A DNA stretch of 64,000 bases, taken from Azoarcus sp031556475. Lineage in GTDB: Bacteria; Pseudomonadota; Gammaproteobacteria; Burkholderiales; Rhodocyclaceae. The notes beneath the pieces are model-generated. The model was not told where the DNA came from. It was given only the letters and a program-made list of their open reading frames with translations, and did not search any database. The position numbers and the translations under genes were made by a program. The stretch spans positions 3,975 to 67,974 of the forward strand of contig JAVBSY010000074.1 of assembly GCA_031556475.1 (NCBI GenBank), given 5' to 3'. Shown piece by piece: positions 34,836-45,100 of the stretch; within the stretch, counting starts at the first letter, position 1; each line of letters begins with the position of its first letter.

Positions 34836-36044
34836 ATGGCCAGCCCTTACCGAGAACTTTTTGCTACCCCCGGCGCCAAGGGCTTCGCCCTGGCTGGTCT
34901 GCTGGCGCGGATTTCGCTGCCCATGACCGGTATCGGCATTATCACCATGCTGGCGCAACTACGCGGCAGCTACGCGCTAGCCGGTGCTGTGTCGGCAACC
35001 TTCGTGATGACCTATGCGCTACTGTCGCCACAGGTCTCCCGTCTGGTGGACCGTCATGGGCAAAGCCGCGTTTTGCCCGCGGCGACGGCCATCAGCGTCA
35101 TCGGTATGCTGTTTCTGCTCGCTTGTTCCTGGCGACAGGCACCGGACTGGACCTTATTCGTCGGAGCTCTGCTGGCGGGATTCATGCCCAGCATGTCGGC
35201 GATGGTGCGGGCTCGCTGGACGGCGATTTATCGGGGGCGGCCACGACTGCAGACGGCATATGCACTGGAAACGGTGCTGGATGAAGTGACCTTCATCGCC
35301 GGGCCGCCTTTGTCAGTGGGTTTGTCCGTGGCGGTGTTTCCCCTGGCCGGCCCCATGGCGGCTGCAGTGCTGTTGGCTCTTGGCGTGCTGACGCTGATAG
35401 CGCAGCGCCGTACGGAGCCTCCGGTCGAAGCACAGAATGGCACCGCAAATCGTTCCGGATCGGTCATCCGGTTGGCGAATGTGCGCTTGCTGACGCTGTT
35501 AATGGTGGCGATGGGTGTCATTGTCGGCACGGTAGATATCGTCAGCGTGGCCTTCGCCGCGCAATTGGGGCAGCCGGCTGCTGCCAGTCTGGTTCTGTCG
35601 GCCTATGCCGTGGGTTCGTGTCTGGCCGGTCTGCTGTTCGGCGCATTCAAGTGGCAAACCCCATTGCACCGCTTGCTCTTGCTGGGAGGGTTGGCAACGG
35701 CTGCGACCACCCTGCCCCTGCTGCTGGCAAGCAACATTCCCGCACTGGCCTCCGCCGTGCTGGTGGCCGGCATGTTCTTTGCACCCACGATGATCGTGGC
35801 GATGTCTCTGGTCGAGCGGATGGTGCCGGAGCGGCAGTTGACCGAAGGTATGACATGGCTGCTGGCGGGGCTGAATATCGGAGTGGCACTGGGCGCAGCG
35901 GTGTCTGGTCAGGTGGTGGATGACGAAGGAGCGCGAGCCGGATTCACAGTGGCTCTGTGCGCAGGGGTTTTGGTGTTGTTGATAGCGCTTTGGGGCCATC
36001 AACGTTTGCGGGTTCATACCGCGCCAGTTCCCGATGCCGCATGA
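34836..36044 (+). CDS. MFS transporter
   Basis: A 402-aa, roughly 12-helix major facilitator protein of the YfcJ/SetA-like drug-efflux type. It starts MASPYRELFATPGAKGFALA and contains the motif-A-like loop SPQVSRLVDRHGQSRVLP. The ATG at 34836 follows GGAGAGCGAG and is favoured over ATG codons at 34749 and 34806 that have no ribosome binding site. The divergent TetR gene and palindromic operators imply substrate-induced efflux. The substrate is unknown. Confidence 0.88.
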   Translation: MASPYRELFATPGAKGFALAGLLARISLPMTGIGIITMLAQLRGSYALAGAVSATFVMTYALLSPQVSRLVDRHGQSRVLPAATAISVIGMLFLLACSWRQAPDWTLFVGALLAGFMPSMSAMVRARWTAIYRGRPRLQTAYALETVLDEVTFIAGPPLSVGLSVAVFPLAGPMAAAVLLALGVLTLIAQRRTEPPVEAQNGTANRSGSVIRLANVRLLTLLMVAMGVIVGTVDIVSVAFAAQLGQPAAASLVLSAYAVGSCLAGLLFGAFKWQTPLHRLLLLGGLATAATTLPLLLASNIPALASAVLVAGMFFAPTMIVAMSLVERMVPERQLTEGMTWLLAGLNIGVALGAAVSGQVVDDEGARAGFTVALCAGVLVLLIALWGHQRLRVHTAPVPDAA

Positions 36045-36086
36045 TTCCGGCAAAGCCTGAAAAGAAACGACCGCCCCACAGCGCGT

Positions 36087-36338
36087 TTATTGCTCCCGCG
36101 CTACCTGGCCGCTCGTGGCTTCTTCGATCTGCTTGCGCTGCTGTTCGATGTGCTGGGCCTGCATCTGCTCGACGGCCTTGCCGACCGCTTCCACCTGCTG
36201 GCTCGGCGTTGCATCCCGCGGCACGTCGATGCCCACCTGGCGCGCCGCATCGCCGACGGCATCGGTCTGCGACCGGAGCGAAGTCACGGCCAACCACCCG
36301 ACAACGGCCAACACAATCAGGATAAGAATCAAGCGCAT
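36087..36338 (-). CDS. Small single-pass membrane protein
   Basis: An 83-aa protein starting MRLILILIVLAVVGWLAVTS, one transmembrane helix followed by a charged helical, Gln/Glu-rich cytoplasmic or periplasmic part. I do not recognise the family. The ATG at 36338 has CGGAG about 10 nt upstream. It is convergent with the MFS gene and divergent from ispB, so it is probably expressed alone. Confidence 0.65.
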   Translation of the reverse strand: MRLILILIVLAVVGWLAVTSLRSQTDAVGDAARQVGIDVPRDATPSQQVEAVGKAVEQMQAQHIEQQRKQIEEATSGQVAREQ

Positions 36339-36603
36339 GGGTGAAATACTCCGATAAGCTGGTGAGTCCAGTGTAAAGCGGCTACGCGACCGGGACAATC
36401 GTATGGGATAAGCGCACGCCTGACGAATCGGCCGCTTTCCATGCCCCCTGCAGCGCGTTTTCGCAAATCCGCGGCCGTTGCGACCGCACCACGCCCCTTC
36501 CAGGAAAAATGGGGGGCACGCCCCCACTTTGCCGACCGTCCTTGACGGGGCGGACGGGCGCCCCCTACCATCCGACTCTTTCCGCCAACGGTCCCCTTTT
36601 CTC

Positions 36604-37572
36604 GTGTCCGTCCAGCAGATTTTCGCGCCGATCGCCGCAGACATGCAGGCGGTCGATGAGGTCATTCGCCGCTCGCTCCATTCCGACGTGGTGTTGATCC
36701 GCCAGGTGGCGGAATACATCATCAACAGCGGTGGCAAGCGCCTCCGACCCGCCCTGGTGTTGTTCGCCGCAGGGGCCGTGGGCTACGAGGGCAGGCGGCA
36801 TCATGAACTGGCCGCGGTGATCGAATTCATCCACACCGCCACGCTGCTGCACGACGACGTGGTGGACGAATCGGAACTTCGACGCGGCAATCAAACCGCC
36901 AACGCGCTGTTCGGTAACGCCGCCTCCGTGCTGGTAGGCGACTTTCTCTACACCCGCGCCTTCCAGATGATGGTGGGCGTGGACAGCATGCGCGTCATGC
37001 AGGTGCTGGCCGACGCCACCAATATCATCGCCGAGGGCGAAGTGCTGCAGTTGCTCAACTGCCACAACGCGGACGTCGGCATCAACGATTACCTGCGGGT
37101 GATCCGCTACAAGACCGCCAAGCTGTTCGAGGCTGCGGCGCGCCTGGGCGGCATTCTCGGCGGCGTGGACGAAATCCTGGAAAACAGCCTGGCCGCCTTC
37201 GGCATGCACCTGGGCACGGCCTTCCAGTTGATCGACGACGTGCTCGACTACTCTGCCGAAGAAGCCATTACCGGCAAACACCTGGGCGACGATCTCGCCG
37301 AGGGCAAACCTACCCTGCCGCTGATCTATGTCATGGAGCACGGCACAACCGAGCAAGCCGCACTGGTACGCAGGGCCATCGAGACCGGTGGCCGCGACGA
37401 TTTCGCGGCCGTGCTCGTGGCCGTGCAGCAAACTGGCGCGCTGGACGAAGCACGCCGCTACGCGGCGACGGAAACACGACTCGCAATGGAGGCGATTAAG
37501 CTGCTTCCTCCTTCCAATTTCAAAGAAGCGCTGCTAAAATTAGCAGACTTTGCAGTCGTCAGAGATCACTGA
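36604..37572 (+). CDS. ispB: Octaprenyl (polyprenyl) diphosphate synthase
   Basis: A 322-aa trans-prenyl synthase that makes the side chain of ubiquinone from FPP and IPP. The first aspartate-rich motif is LLHDDVVDES and the second is LIDDVLDY, with GGKRLRP near the N terminus. The GTG at 36604 gives the typical IspB length and start (SVQQIFAPIAADM). An upstream in-frame ATG at 36478 would add 42 unrelated residues, and no strong ribosome binding site decides the matter. A tRNA-Pro gene follows directly, as in many betaproteobacteria. Confidence 0.93.
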   Translation: MSVQQIFAPIAADMQAVDEVIRRSLHSDVVLIRQVAEYIINSGGKRLRPALVLFAAGAVGYEGRRHHELAAVIEFIHTATLLHDDVVDESELRRGNQTANALFGNAASVLVGDFLYTRAFQMMVGVDSMRVMQVLADATNIIAEGEVLQLLNCHNADVGINDYLRVIRYKTAKLFEAAARLGGILGGVDEILENSLAAFGMHLGTAFQLIDDVLDYSAEEAITGKHLGDDLAEGKPTLPLIYVMEHGTTEQAALVRRAIETGGRDDFAAVLVAVQQTGALDEARRYAATETRLAMEAIKLLPPSNFKEALLKLADFAVVRDH

Positions 37573-37651
37573 CCGAAACAACTGATTATCGTCGTTTCGG
37601 CAAACCGCGAAGAAAAGCAGTTCAAGCAATAACAGTAGTAACCAACCAACT

Positions 37652-37728
37652 CGGGGAATAGCTCAGCCTGGTAGAGCACTGCGTTCGGGACGCAGGGGCC
37701 GGAGGTTCGAATCCTCTTTCCCCGACCA
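37652..37728 (+). tRNA. tRNA-Pro(CGG)
   Basis: A 77-nt cloverleaf. The acceptor stem CGGGGAA pairs with TTCCCCG, followed by A and an encoded CCA. The anticodon stem CTGCG/CGCAG holds loop TTCGGGA with anticodon CGG (proline). The T-arm carries GGTTCGAATCC. It lies 79 nt after ispB and is followed by a terminator hairpin. Confidence 0.97.
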
Positions 37729-37743
37729 AGATTCAAAGCGAAG

Positions 37744-37770
37744 CGGCCACTCATCGAGTGGCCGTTTTGC
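37744..37770 (+). terminator. Rho-independent terminator after tRNA-Pro
   Basis: CGGCCACTC-ATC-GAGTGGCCG, a perfect 9-bp stem followed by TTTTGCTTT, 15 nt after the tRNA. It would end the ispB-tRNA-Pro transcript. Confidence 0.9.
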
Positions 37771-38026
37771 TTTACGCGTGCCCACCGCTCCGCCCTGTCC
37801 CTTGAACAGCGGCAGATCCTCCTTCCGAACCACCGTATTCATCGCCCGCCCTCCGCCCGAAATGGGTAAGCCACGTCTAAAAAAGGCGCGTCGGACTTGC
37901 TAGCATGACGTGCCGTTGCGCCGTTTTTTCACGAGAAACAGGTTCGGCGCCTGGAGCGTTGTCACGCGGTTTGCGCTCCCACAACGCTTCTCATGCAATC
38001 GAAACCCACTGGAGGCCCGCCGCTCC

Positions 38027-39361
38027 ATGGTCAGACGCAATGGAGTACTCCTGGACAGTACAGGTGCCGTCAGCACGGCGCTGACGGCATTGCAACTGCC
38101 GGCGTGGGATTTCCAGGTCGCGGCGACAGTGGAAGGTGCACGCCGATTGTTATCGACGTGTACCGCACGTGTCGGTCTCATGGCGTTCGACGACAAACAG
38201 CCGTGGCCGCCGCAAAGCGTCGAATCCCTGCTCGCTTGCCATGACATCGAATGGATCGCCGTGTTCGGCAAGAATTTGCACGGCAGTCAGGCGCTGGCAC
38301 CGCCGGTGCTGAAAAGCTTCCACGATTTCCACTCACTGCCACTGGATCGCGAGCGCCTCGAGATCACGCTCGGGCACGCTCACGGTAAAGCGATGGCGTG
38401 TTGCCGCGACAAGGCATGCGAACGCGATGGCGCACGCTACGGCATGGACGGACACAGCCTGGAAATGCTGCGGCTGTATCGCCAGATCGATCGCATCGTC
38501 GCTGTCGACGCGCCTGTACTGATCGGCGGCGAATCGGGCACCGGCAAGGATCTGGTGGCCCGCGCGATCCATGCGCATTCGGCACGCGCACGCGGCCCCT
38601 TCATCGCAATGAACTGCGGAGCGATCGCCCCCAATCTGATCCATTCGGAGCTGTTCGGCTATGAACGCGGCGCTTTCACCGGCGCCAGCCAACGCAAGAT
38701 CGGCAATATCGAGGCAGCCAACGACGGGGTACTGTTCCTCGACGAGATCGGCGACCTGCCCTTGGATCTGCAGGCGAACCTGCTGCGTTTCCTGCAGGAA
38801 AAAACCATCGTGCGCGTCGGCGCGACCGAACGGCTGCGAATGAACGTGCGGGTGATCGCCGCCACGCACGTCGATCTGGACCGCGCCGTTGCCGAAGGCC
38901 GCTTCCGCGAAGACTTGTATTACCGCCTCAATGTACTCCACCTCAAGGTGCCGCCGTTGCGCGAGCGCAAGGACGACATCCCGCCGCTGGTCCAGGCCGT
39001 CTTCGCCCACAACCTGGAGCAGAAAAGCCCGCAATTGAAAGGATTCGGCTCCGAAGCCTTGCAGGCGATGCTCGAATACGACTGGCCGGGCAATGTGCGC
39101 GAACTCATCAACCGCGTGCAGCACGCGATGATCATGAGCGAAAACAAACTCGCCAGCGCCGCCGACCTCGGCCTGCCGCCGGGAGGCGACAACGGCATCG
39201 CGGCACCCACGCTGGACGAAGTGCGTGCCTCGGCCGAGCGCACGATCATCGAGAACAGCCTCAAGAAGTACCAGAACAACGTTTCCGAAACCGCGCGTCA
39301 GTTGGGCGTATCCCGCGTCACCCTCTACCGCATGATCGACCGCCTGAAGATCGTGCTCTGA
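38027..39361 (+). CDS. Sigma-54-dependent transcriptional activator, VpsR-like
   Basis: A 444-aa enhancer-binding protein. Residues 1-125 are a receiver-like domain in which the phospho-acceptor pocket is not obvious, as in VpsR. The AAA+ domain carries GGESGTGKD (Walker A), GAFTGA (sigma-54 contact loop), LFLDEIGDLPLDLQ (Walker B) and FREDLYYRL. The C-terminal Fis-type helix-turn-helix is NNVSETARQLGVSRVTLYRM. VpsR-type regulators control exopolysaccharide and biofilm genes, sometimes in response to c-di-GMP. The ATG at 38027 has GGAGG upstream. The target is not evident locally; the outer-membrane protein gene downstream is a candidate. Confidence 0.88.
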   Translation: MVRRNGVLLDSTGAVSTALTALQLPAWDFQVAATVEGARRLLSTCTARVGLMAFDDKQPWPPQSVESLLACHDIEWIAVFGKNLHGSQALAPPVLKSFHDFHSLPLDRERLEITLGHAHGKAMACCRDKACERDGARYGMDGHSLEMLRLYRQIDRIVAVDAPVLIGGESGTGKDLVARAIHAHSARARGPFIAMNCGAIAPNLIHSELFGYERGAFTGASQRKIGNIEAANDGVLFLDEIGDLPLDLQANLLRFLQEKTIVRVGATERLRMNVRVIAATHVDLDRAVAEGRFREDLYYRLNVLHLKVPPLRERKDDIPPLVQAVFAHNLEQKSPQLKGFGSEALQAMLEYDWPGNVRELINRVQHAMIMSENKLASAADLGLPPGGDNGIAAPTLDEVRASAERTIIENSLKKYQNNVSETARQLGVSRVTLYRMIDRLKIVL

Positions 39362-39433
39362 AGAAAAGCACCGAGAACATCGCGGCCACCCGCGTGGGTC
39401 CTTGCACGCCGCCGCCCGACAGGAGACAACAAG

Positions 39434-40747
39434 ATGAGGTCACCCCTGCGTCTGGCCGGGAAAATGACATTGAAATCGAGCGTGGCCGGGTTGCTGCTCG
39501 CCGCTGCGGGGCCGGCAAGCCTGGCAGCGGAAGAAAGCGGGAACGCACTGGAGCAACTCCGCCAGCAGATCGACGCACAAACGCAGGAAATCGAACGACT
39601 CAAACGCAACATCGCGCAGCAGGAAGCAGCCGTCAAGGCACTGCGCACGACACTGGGTGGTCTACGCGGGCGCGGCGCCGACGCGGGTGACAACGCCAAA
39701 CCGACATCGATAGCCCAGGCACCAGCCACAACGGCCGATACCGCGCCGGAACCGGTCGGCCAGGCGCCCGAACGCCCCACCCGCCCGCCCGAGGTCGCAC
39801 CCATTTTCGAACAGCCTGGCGTACTCACGCAGCCGGGCCAATGGATCGTCGAGCCTTCACTGCAATACGCCTATTCCTCCAGCAACCGCGTCGCGCTGGT
39901 GGGCTACACGGTGATTCCGGCCATTCTCATCGGCCTGATCGACGTGCGCCAAGTCAAGCAGAACACCTTCACCGCCAATCTCGCCGTGCGCCGAGGCATC
40001 ACCAATCGCTTCGAAATGGAAGCGCGCGTCCCCTATGTCTATCGTTTCGACTCCTATCTCGGGCGGGAAATCGCCTCCCCCGACAGGGTCAATGAAATCC
40101 TGACCGACGTAGACGGCAAGAACATCGGCGATGCCGAACTGATCGGCCGCTACCAACTGAACGACGGCGGCAACGACAGCCCCTACTACATCGCCTCCCT
40201 GCGCTTCAAGTCGCGCACCGGCAAGGACCCGTTCGAGGTACGCACCAATTTCACGATAGATGGCGCACGGCTCACCGGCGGGCAGGAAGAACTGCCCACC
40301 GGCTCGGGTTTCTACCTGCTGCAACCGGGATTGACCGTGCTGGTTCCTTCCGATCCGGCGGTGTTCTTCGGCGGTATCAGCTACCAATACAGCTTTGCGC
40401 GCGACAACGTGCGCGCCAATACCGTCGGCGCCGAACTGGAATACAAGCACATCCAGCCCGGCGGCGTGTTCGGCTTCAACTTCGGCATGGGCCTGGCGCT
40501 GAACGAGCGCTCCTCGTTCAGCATCGGCTACGACCATCTGTCGGTCGGCAAGACGGAAAGCTCGATCCTGCGCAGCGACGGCAGTTCCTATTCGGTACCG
40601 GGCGTGCGCATTCAACTGGGCACCCTGCTGCTGGGTTATTCCTATCGCCTGAGCACGCAGCAGACGATCAACCTGTCGCTCGGCATCGGCGTGACCCGAG
40701 ACACGCCGGACATGCAGCTCACGTTGCGCGTGCCATTCACACTTTGA
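39434..40747 (+). CDS. Outer-membrane beta-barrel protein with N-terminal coiled coil
   Basis: A 437-aa exported protein. The signal peptide (about residues 12-32) ends SLAAEE. A coiled coil follows (EQLRQQIDAQTQEIERLKRN, about 39-75), then a Pro/Ala-rich linker. From about residue 130 to the end there are alternating amphipathic strands ending in the outer-membrane-type terminus RVPFTL. It resembles transporters of the MetA/phenol-degradation outer-membrane class. The ATG at 39434 has AGGAG upstream. It follows the sigma-54 activator by 72 nt. The function is not established. Confidence 0.75.
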   Translation: MRSPLRLAGKMTLKSSVAGLLLAAAGPASLAAEESGNALEQLRQQIDAQTQEIERLKRNIAQQEAAVKALRTTLGGLRGRGADAGDNAKPTSIAQAPATTADTAPEPVGQAPERPTRPPEVAPIFEQPGVLTQPGQWIVEPSLQYAYSSSNRVALVGYTVIPAILIGLIDVRQVKQNTFTANLAVRRGITNRFEMEARVPYVYRFDSYLGREIASPDRVNEILTDVDGKNIGDAELIGRYQLNDGGNDSPYYIASLRFKSRTGKDPFEVRTNFTIDGARLTGGQEELPTGSGFYLLQPGLTVLVPSDPAVFFGGISYQYSFARDNVRANTVGAELEYKHIQPGGVFGFNFGMGLALNERSSFSIGYDHLSVGKTESSILRSDGSSYSVPGVRIQLGTLLLGYSYRLSTQQTINLSLGIGVTRDTPDMQLTLRVPFTL

Positions 40748-40774
40748 ACCGCGCCGCGCCAATGCGCGGCCAGG

Positions 40775-41047
40775 TCACTTGAGATAGGCACGCACCACCG
40801 CCACAACCGTATCCAGATCCTCCTGCACGGCAGGTTCGCCGGCACCTCCGACCAGATGCTCGCGGATGTGCCCTTCCAACACCTCCGCCATCAAGCCATT
40901 CACCGCCCCGCGAACCGCAGCGATCTGCTGCAGCACGGCCGCACACGCCGCTTCCTGCTCCACGGCTTTTTCAAGTGCCTCCGCCTGCCCCTTGATGCGC
41001 CGGATGCGGGTCAACAACGCCTTCTTCGTCTTGATCGTATGGGCCAT
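40775..41047 (-). CDS. dmeR: RcnR/CsoR family nickel/cobalt-responsive repressor (DmeR-like)
   Basis: A 90-aa all-helical metal sensor. The metal ligands of the RcnR subgroup are in place: H3, C35, H60 and H64. CsoR copper sensors have a different set. The ATG at 41047 is chosen because GGAG is just upstream and it puts His at position 3. It is divergent from a CDF exporter with a His-rich loop, the dmeR-dmeF pairing known from rhizobia and agrobacteria. It would release the shared palindromic operator on binding Co or Ni. Confidence 0.85.
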   Translation of the reverse strand: MAHTIKTKKALLTRIRRIKGQAEALEKAVEQEAACAAVLQQIAAVRGAVNGLMAEVLEGHIREHLVGGAGEPAVQEDLDTVVAVVRAYLK

Positions 41048-41068
41048 ACACTCCATCGCTCACAAAAT

Positions 41069-41088
41069 TACTATACTGGGGTATAGTA
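41069..41088. promoter_or_regulatory. DmeR/RcnR-type operator
   Basis: TACTATAC-TGGG-GTATAGTA, a perfect 8-bp inverted repeat around a G-rich centre, between dmeR and dmeF. It resembles the published DmeR box of rhizobia (AT-rich TATAGTA arms around a C/G run) and the RcnR TACT-G6-AGTA type. Confidence 0.8.
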
Positions 41089-41114
41089 TATAAACCATTC
41101 CAGTACAGCCTGTC

Positions 41115-42086
41115 ATGTCCTCTTTAACGATCGAAAACCGGCGCCACTCACACGTTTTTGACCAGGGCAATCCACTGGCCGAGCGTAACACGCGCTGGGC
41201 CGTCATCCTCACGGCCATCATGATGGTCGCCGAAATCAGCGGCGGCTGGCTGTTCAACTCGATGGCGCTGCTGGCCGATGGCTGGCACATGAGCTCGCAT
41301 GCCCTGGCGCTCGGTCTTTCGGTGCTGGCCTACGGCGCCGCGCGCCGCTTCGCCCACGACCAGCGCTTCGCGTTCGGCACCTGGAAAATCGAGGTACTCG
41401 GCGGTTACACCAGCGCGGTCTTTCTCGTCGGCGTGGCCGGATTGATGCTGTACCAATCCATCGAACGCCTGCTCGCACCCAGTCCCATCCATTACGACCA
41501 GGCCATCGCCATCGCGATCGCTGGCCTGCTGGTCAATCTCGCCTGCGCCTGGCTGCTCAAGGATGGAAGCGGCAACGGCCACCACCATCATGGGGATCAC
41601 GATCACCACCATGCGCACCACCACGGCGGGCACGACGGGCATCACGACCTGAACCTGCGCTCGGCCTATCTGCATGTACTTGCGGATGCGGCAACCTCCA
41701 TCCTCGCCATTGTCGCCCTCTTCGGCGGCAAGTTATGGGATGCCGTCTGGCTCGACCCGCTCATGGGCATCATCGGCGCCGCGCTGGTCGCCATCTGGGC
41801 CTACGGCCTGCTGCGCGATACCAGCCGCGTGCTGCTGGATGCGGAAATGGACGCGCCGGTGGTGGCGGAGATTCGCGAGGTCATCGACGCAAGCCCGAGC
41901 CGGGCGGAGATCACCGATCTTCACGTCTGGCGCGTCGGCAAAAACAAATACGCCTGCATCGTCGCGCTTGCCGCTCAGGACGACGCGACGCCGGACGATT
42001 TCAGACGGCGGCTCGGCATTCACGAAGAGCTTGTTCACATTACGGTCGAAGTAAACAGGCCCGCTTCACCTGTGGGCATCGACTGA
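41115..42086 (+). CDS. dmeF: CDF family cobalt/nickel/zinc efflux transporter DmeF
   Basis: A 323-aa cation diffusion facilitator with six transmembrane helices. The metal-site motifs are LLADGWHMSSHALAL in TM2 (D and H) and HVLADAATS in TM5. Between TM4 and TM5 is a His-rich loop of about 25 residues (from residue 156), typical of DmeF. The C-terminal cytoplasmic domain contains ITDLHVWRVG. It exports divalent cations by proton antiport. Its expression should be controlled by the divergent dmeR through the palindrome at 41069-41088. Confidence 0.9.
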   Translation: MSSLTIENRRHSHVFDQGNPLAERNTRWAVILTAIMMVAEISGGWLFNSMALLADGWHMSSHALALGLSVLAYGAARRFAHDQRFAFGTWKIEVLGGYTSAVFLVGVAGLMLYQSIERLLAPSPIHYDQAIAIAIAGLLVNLACAWLLKDGSGNGHHHHGDHDHHHAHHHGGHDGHHDLNLRSAYLHVLADAATSILAIVALFGGKLWDAVWLDPLMGIIGAALVAIWAYGLLRDTSRVLLDAEMDAPVVAEIREVIDASPSRAEITDLHVWRVGKNKYACIVALAAQDDATPDDFRRRLGIHEELVHITVEVNRPASPVGID

Positions 42087-42131
42087 CTCCCGGACACTCG
42101 GCCAAACCTCGCGCTGCCTCGCAGGCACGCG

Positions 42132-45100
42132 CTATTCCGCATCGTCCGTCAGCAGTGCGGTATTACCGCCGCTGGCGGTAATGTCCTCCGACACCGTGCG
42201 CTCGGTAGCGAAACGCAGCAGATAGTGCGGGCCACCGGCCTTCGGCCCGGCGCCGGACAGGCCCTCGCCGCCGAAAGGCTGGACACCGACCGTGGCACCG
42301 ATAACGCTGCGATTCACATAGGTGTTACCGACCGGCAGGCGGGCGCGGACACGCTCCACCGTCGCATCGATGCGGCTGTGGATACCGAGCGTAAGACCGT
42401 AGCCGAAAGCGGCGATGGCGTCGCACAGCGCATTGAGTTCATCCGCATGCCAGCGCAGCACATGCAGCACGGGGCCGAAAACCTCTCTGTGCAGGCGTCC
42501 GGCGCGATCGATCTCCCACGCCTGCGGCGCGAAGTAGGTACTGGCGGTGGCACGCGCAGGGTCGAGCCGGCAGACGCGGATCGGGCGAGCGTAGCCAGCC
42601 AGTTCGGCGACGTGGGCGTCGAGCGCGGCACGGGCATCGGCATCGATCACCGGGCCGACGTCGGTAGCGGGATCATCCGGCGGACCAACGACGAGTTCAT
42701 CCATCGCGCCGGCAAGCATGGCAATGACACGATCGGCGATATCCGCCTGCACGCACAGCAGCCGTAGCGCGGAACAGCGCTGCCCGGCGGAATCGAACGC
42801 GGAAATGAGCGCATCGCGCACGATCTGCTCGGGCAGTGCTGAAGAATCGGCAATGAGCGCATTCTGCCCGCCGGTTTCCGCAATCAATGGCACCAGGGGT
42901 CCATTGCCGGCGGCCAGGCTGCGTGCGATAACGCGCGCCACGATGGTGGAACCGGTGAAGGCCACACCGGCGCAACGGCGGTCGGCCACCAGTGCGGCGC
43001 CGACACGGCCATCGCCGGGCAGAAACTGCAGCGTATCGGCGGGAATACCCGCTTCGTGCAGCAAGCGCACAGCGGCAGCGGCGGCAAGCGGCGTCTGTTC
43101 AGCCGGCTTGGCAAGCACCGTGTTACCGGCAACCAGCGCGGCGGCAACCTGACCGACGAAGATCGCCAGCGGAAAATTCCACGGGCTGATGCAAACGAAC
43201 ACGCCTCGCCCGGCCCAATACAGACGGTTGCGCTCACCGGTGGGGCCGTGCAAGGTTTGCGGCTGACCAAAGACGCTGCGCGCCTGTTGCGCGTAATAGC
43301 GGCAAAAGTCGATGGCCTCGCGCGTTTCAGCCACGGCAGCGGCAAGCGTGCGGCCGCCTTCGCGCACGATGAGGGCGACGAATTCGGCTTGCCGCGCTTG
43401 CAGCAGATCGGCCGCACGCTCCAACGCGGCGGCACGCGTCTCGACCGGCGTGGCGAGCCAGACGGGAAAAGCGGCGGCGGCGGTCGCAAATGCGCGCTCG
43501 ATATCTTCACCACTGGCATCGGCGACATAGCCGACCAGATCATCATGATCGGCCGGCGCGACGATAGCACGGGCTTCTCCCGTACCGGCGTGGCCACCGA
43601 TCAGCGGGCCGGCACGCAGCGGCACCTCGCGACTGGCGCAAACCGCGTGCCGCAGTGCTTCGACAGCGCGGGCATCGGCAAGGTCGACACCCGCGCTGTT
43701 TTCGCGCGGAGTATCCGAATCGCGGTACAGGTCGCGCGGCAACGGCAGGCGCGGATGGCGCACACGGCCGGCGTCGGACAGCGCGGCAAGTGCTTCGGCC
43801 GGGTCGTCCAACAAGGCATCGGTCGGCAAGGAAGCATCGGCAATACGCTTGACGAACGAGGTATTGGCGCCGTTTTCCAGCAACCGGCGCACAAGATAGG
43901 CAAGCAGATCCTCATGCCCGCCCACCGGCGCATAAACGCGGCACGGCCGCCCCCACTGGCGCCCGGCGGCAGTGTGAAGCGCCTTGCCCATGCCGTGCAG
44001 GCGCTGAAACTCCCAATCCACGCCTGGGCCTGCGGCCTCGCCCAGTTCGGCCACGGCAGCCACGGTATGCGCGTTGTGGGTAGCGAATGCAGGGTAGAAC
44101 GCCACCGGATCGGCGAACAAGCGGCGGGCGCAGGCGAGGTAGGACACATCCGTGGCAAGCTTGCGCGTGAATACCGGGTAATCGGCGAGACCGCGTTCCT
44201 GTGCCGCCTTGATTTCGCTATCCCAATACGCGCCTTTGACCAGGCGGACCATCAAGCGGCGGCGAGTGCCGTGGGCCAGCGCAGCCAGCCAGTCGAGCAG
44301 CGGTAGCGCGCGCTTCTGGTAAGCCTGCACGGCCAGGCCGAGACCATCCCAGCCGGCGAGTTCGGGCGCGCGCGCCAATGCCTCGACGATATCGAGGGAA
44401 AGCGCCAGGCGGTCGGACTCCTCCGCATCGAGCGTCAAGCCGATGTTGTACTCGCACGCCGCGCCAGCCAGCGCTCGCACACGCGGCAGCAACTCGCGTA
44501 CGGCTCGTTCGCCTTGCGACGGCTCATAGCGCGGATGCAACGCCGACAGCTTGACCGAGATCGACGGTGCGGCAAATACCGAGGGGGCTGAAGAACCGGT
44601 GGGAAAACCGGCTGATGCCGCGTTCGCGCCGATAGCGGCAATGGCGTGGGCGTAAGCATCGAAGTAGCGTTGCGCATCGGCAGCGCTACGGGCCGCCTCG
44701 CCCAACATATCGTAGGAATGTCGCCCACCCGCGCGTTCGGCCCGCGTGGCGCGCGCAAGCGCCTCGCCGATATCGCGCCCCATGACGAAGCGGCGGCCCA
44801 ACAACCGTATTGCCGTCAAGGCCGCGCGGCGCACCAGCGGCTCGCCGGCACGGGCGGTAAGCTGATGCAGGAAATCGGCGTGCGGCGGCTCAGCCTGCAA
44901 ACGGCTGGCGAACCTCAACGCCCAGGCCGAAGCCTGCACATAAGCGGAAGGCGCCACACCGGCGCGCAACAACCATTCGGCGTGCCCAAGCTTGTCGCGG
45001 ATCAGGCAGTCGCGGGTGGCATCGTCAGGCGTTCGCAACAGCGCTTCAGCCAGACCCATCAAGGCCGCCCCTTCCGGCGTGGACAGCGCATAGGCATGCA

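Noticed and set aside
36510..36526. G-rich hairpin (TGGGGG / CCCCCA) before ispB
   Set aside because: Stem of only 6 bp and no gene ending nearby whose transcript it would terminate; left as an unassigned hairpin.
41580..41646. CAC/CAT-rich repeat inside dmeF as a possible tandem repeat or CRISPR-like array
   Set aside because: It encodes the His-rich metal loop of DmeF; no CRISPR-type spacing occurs anywhere in the window.
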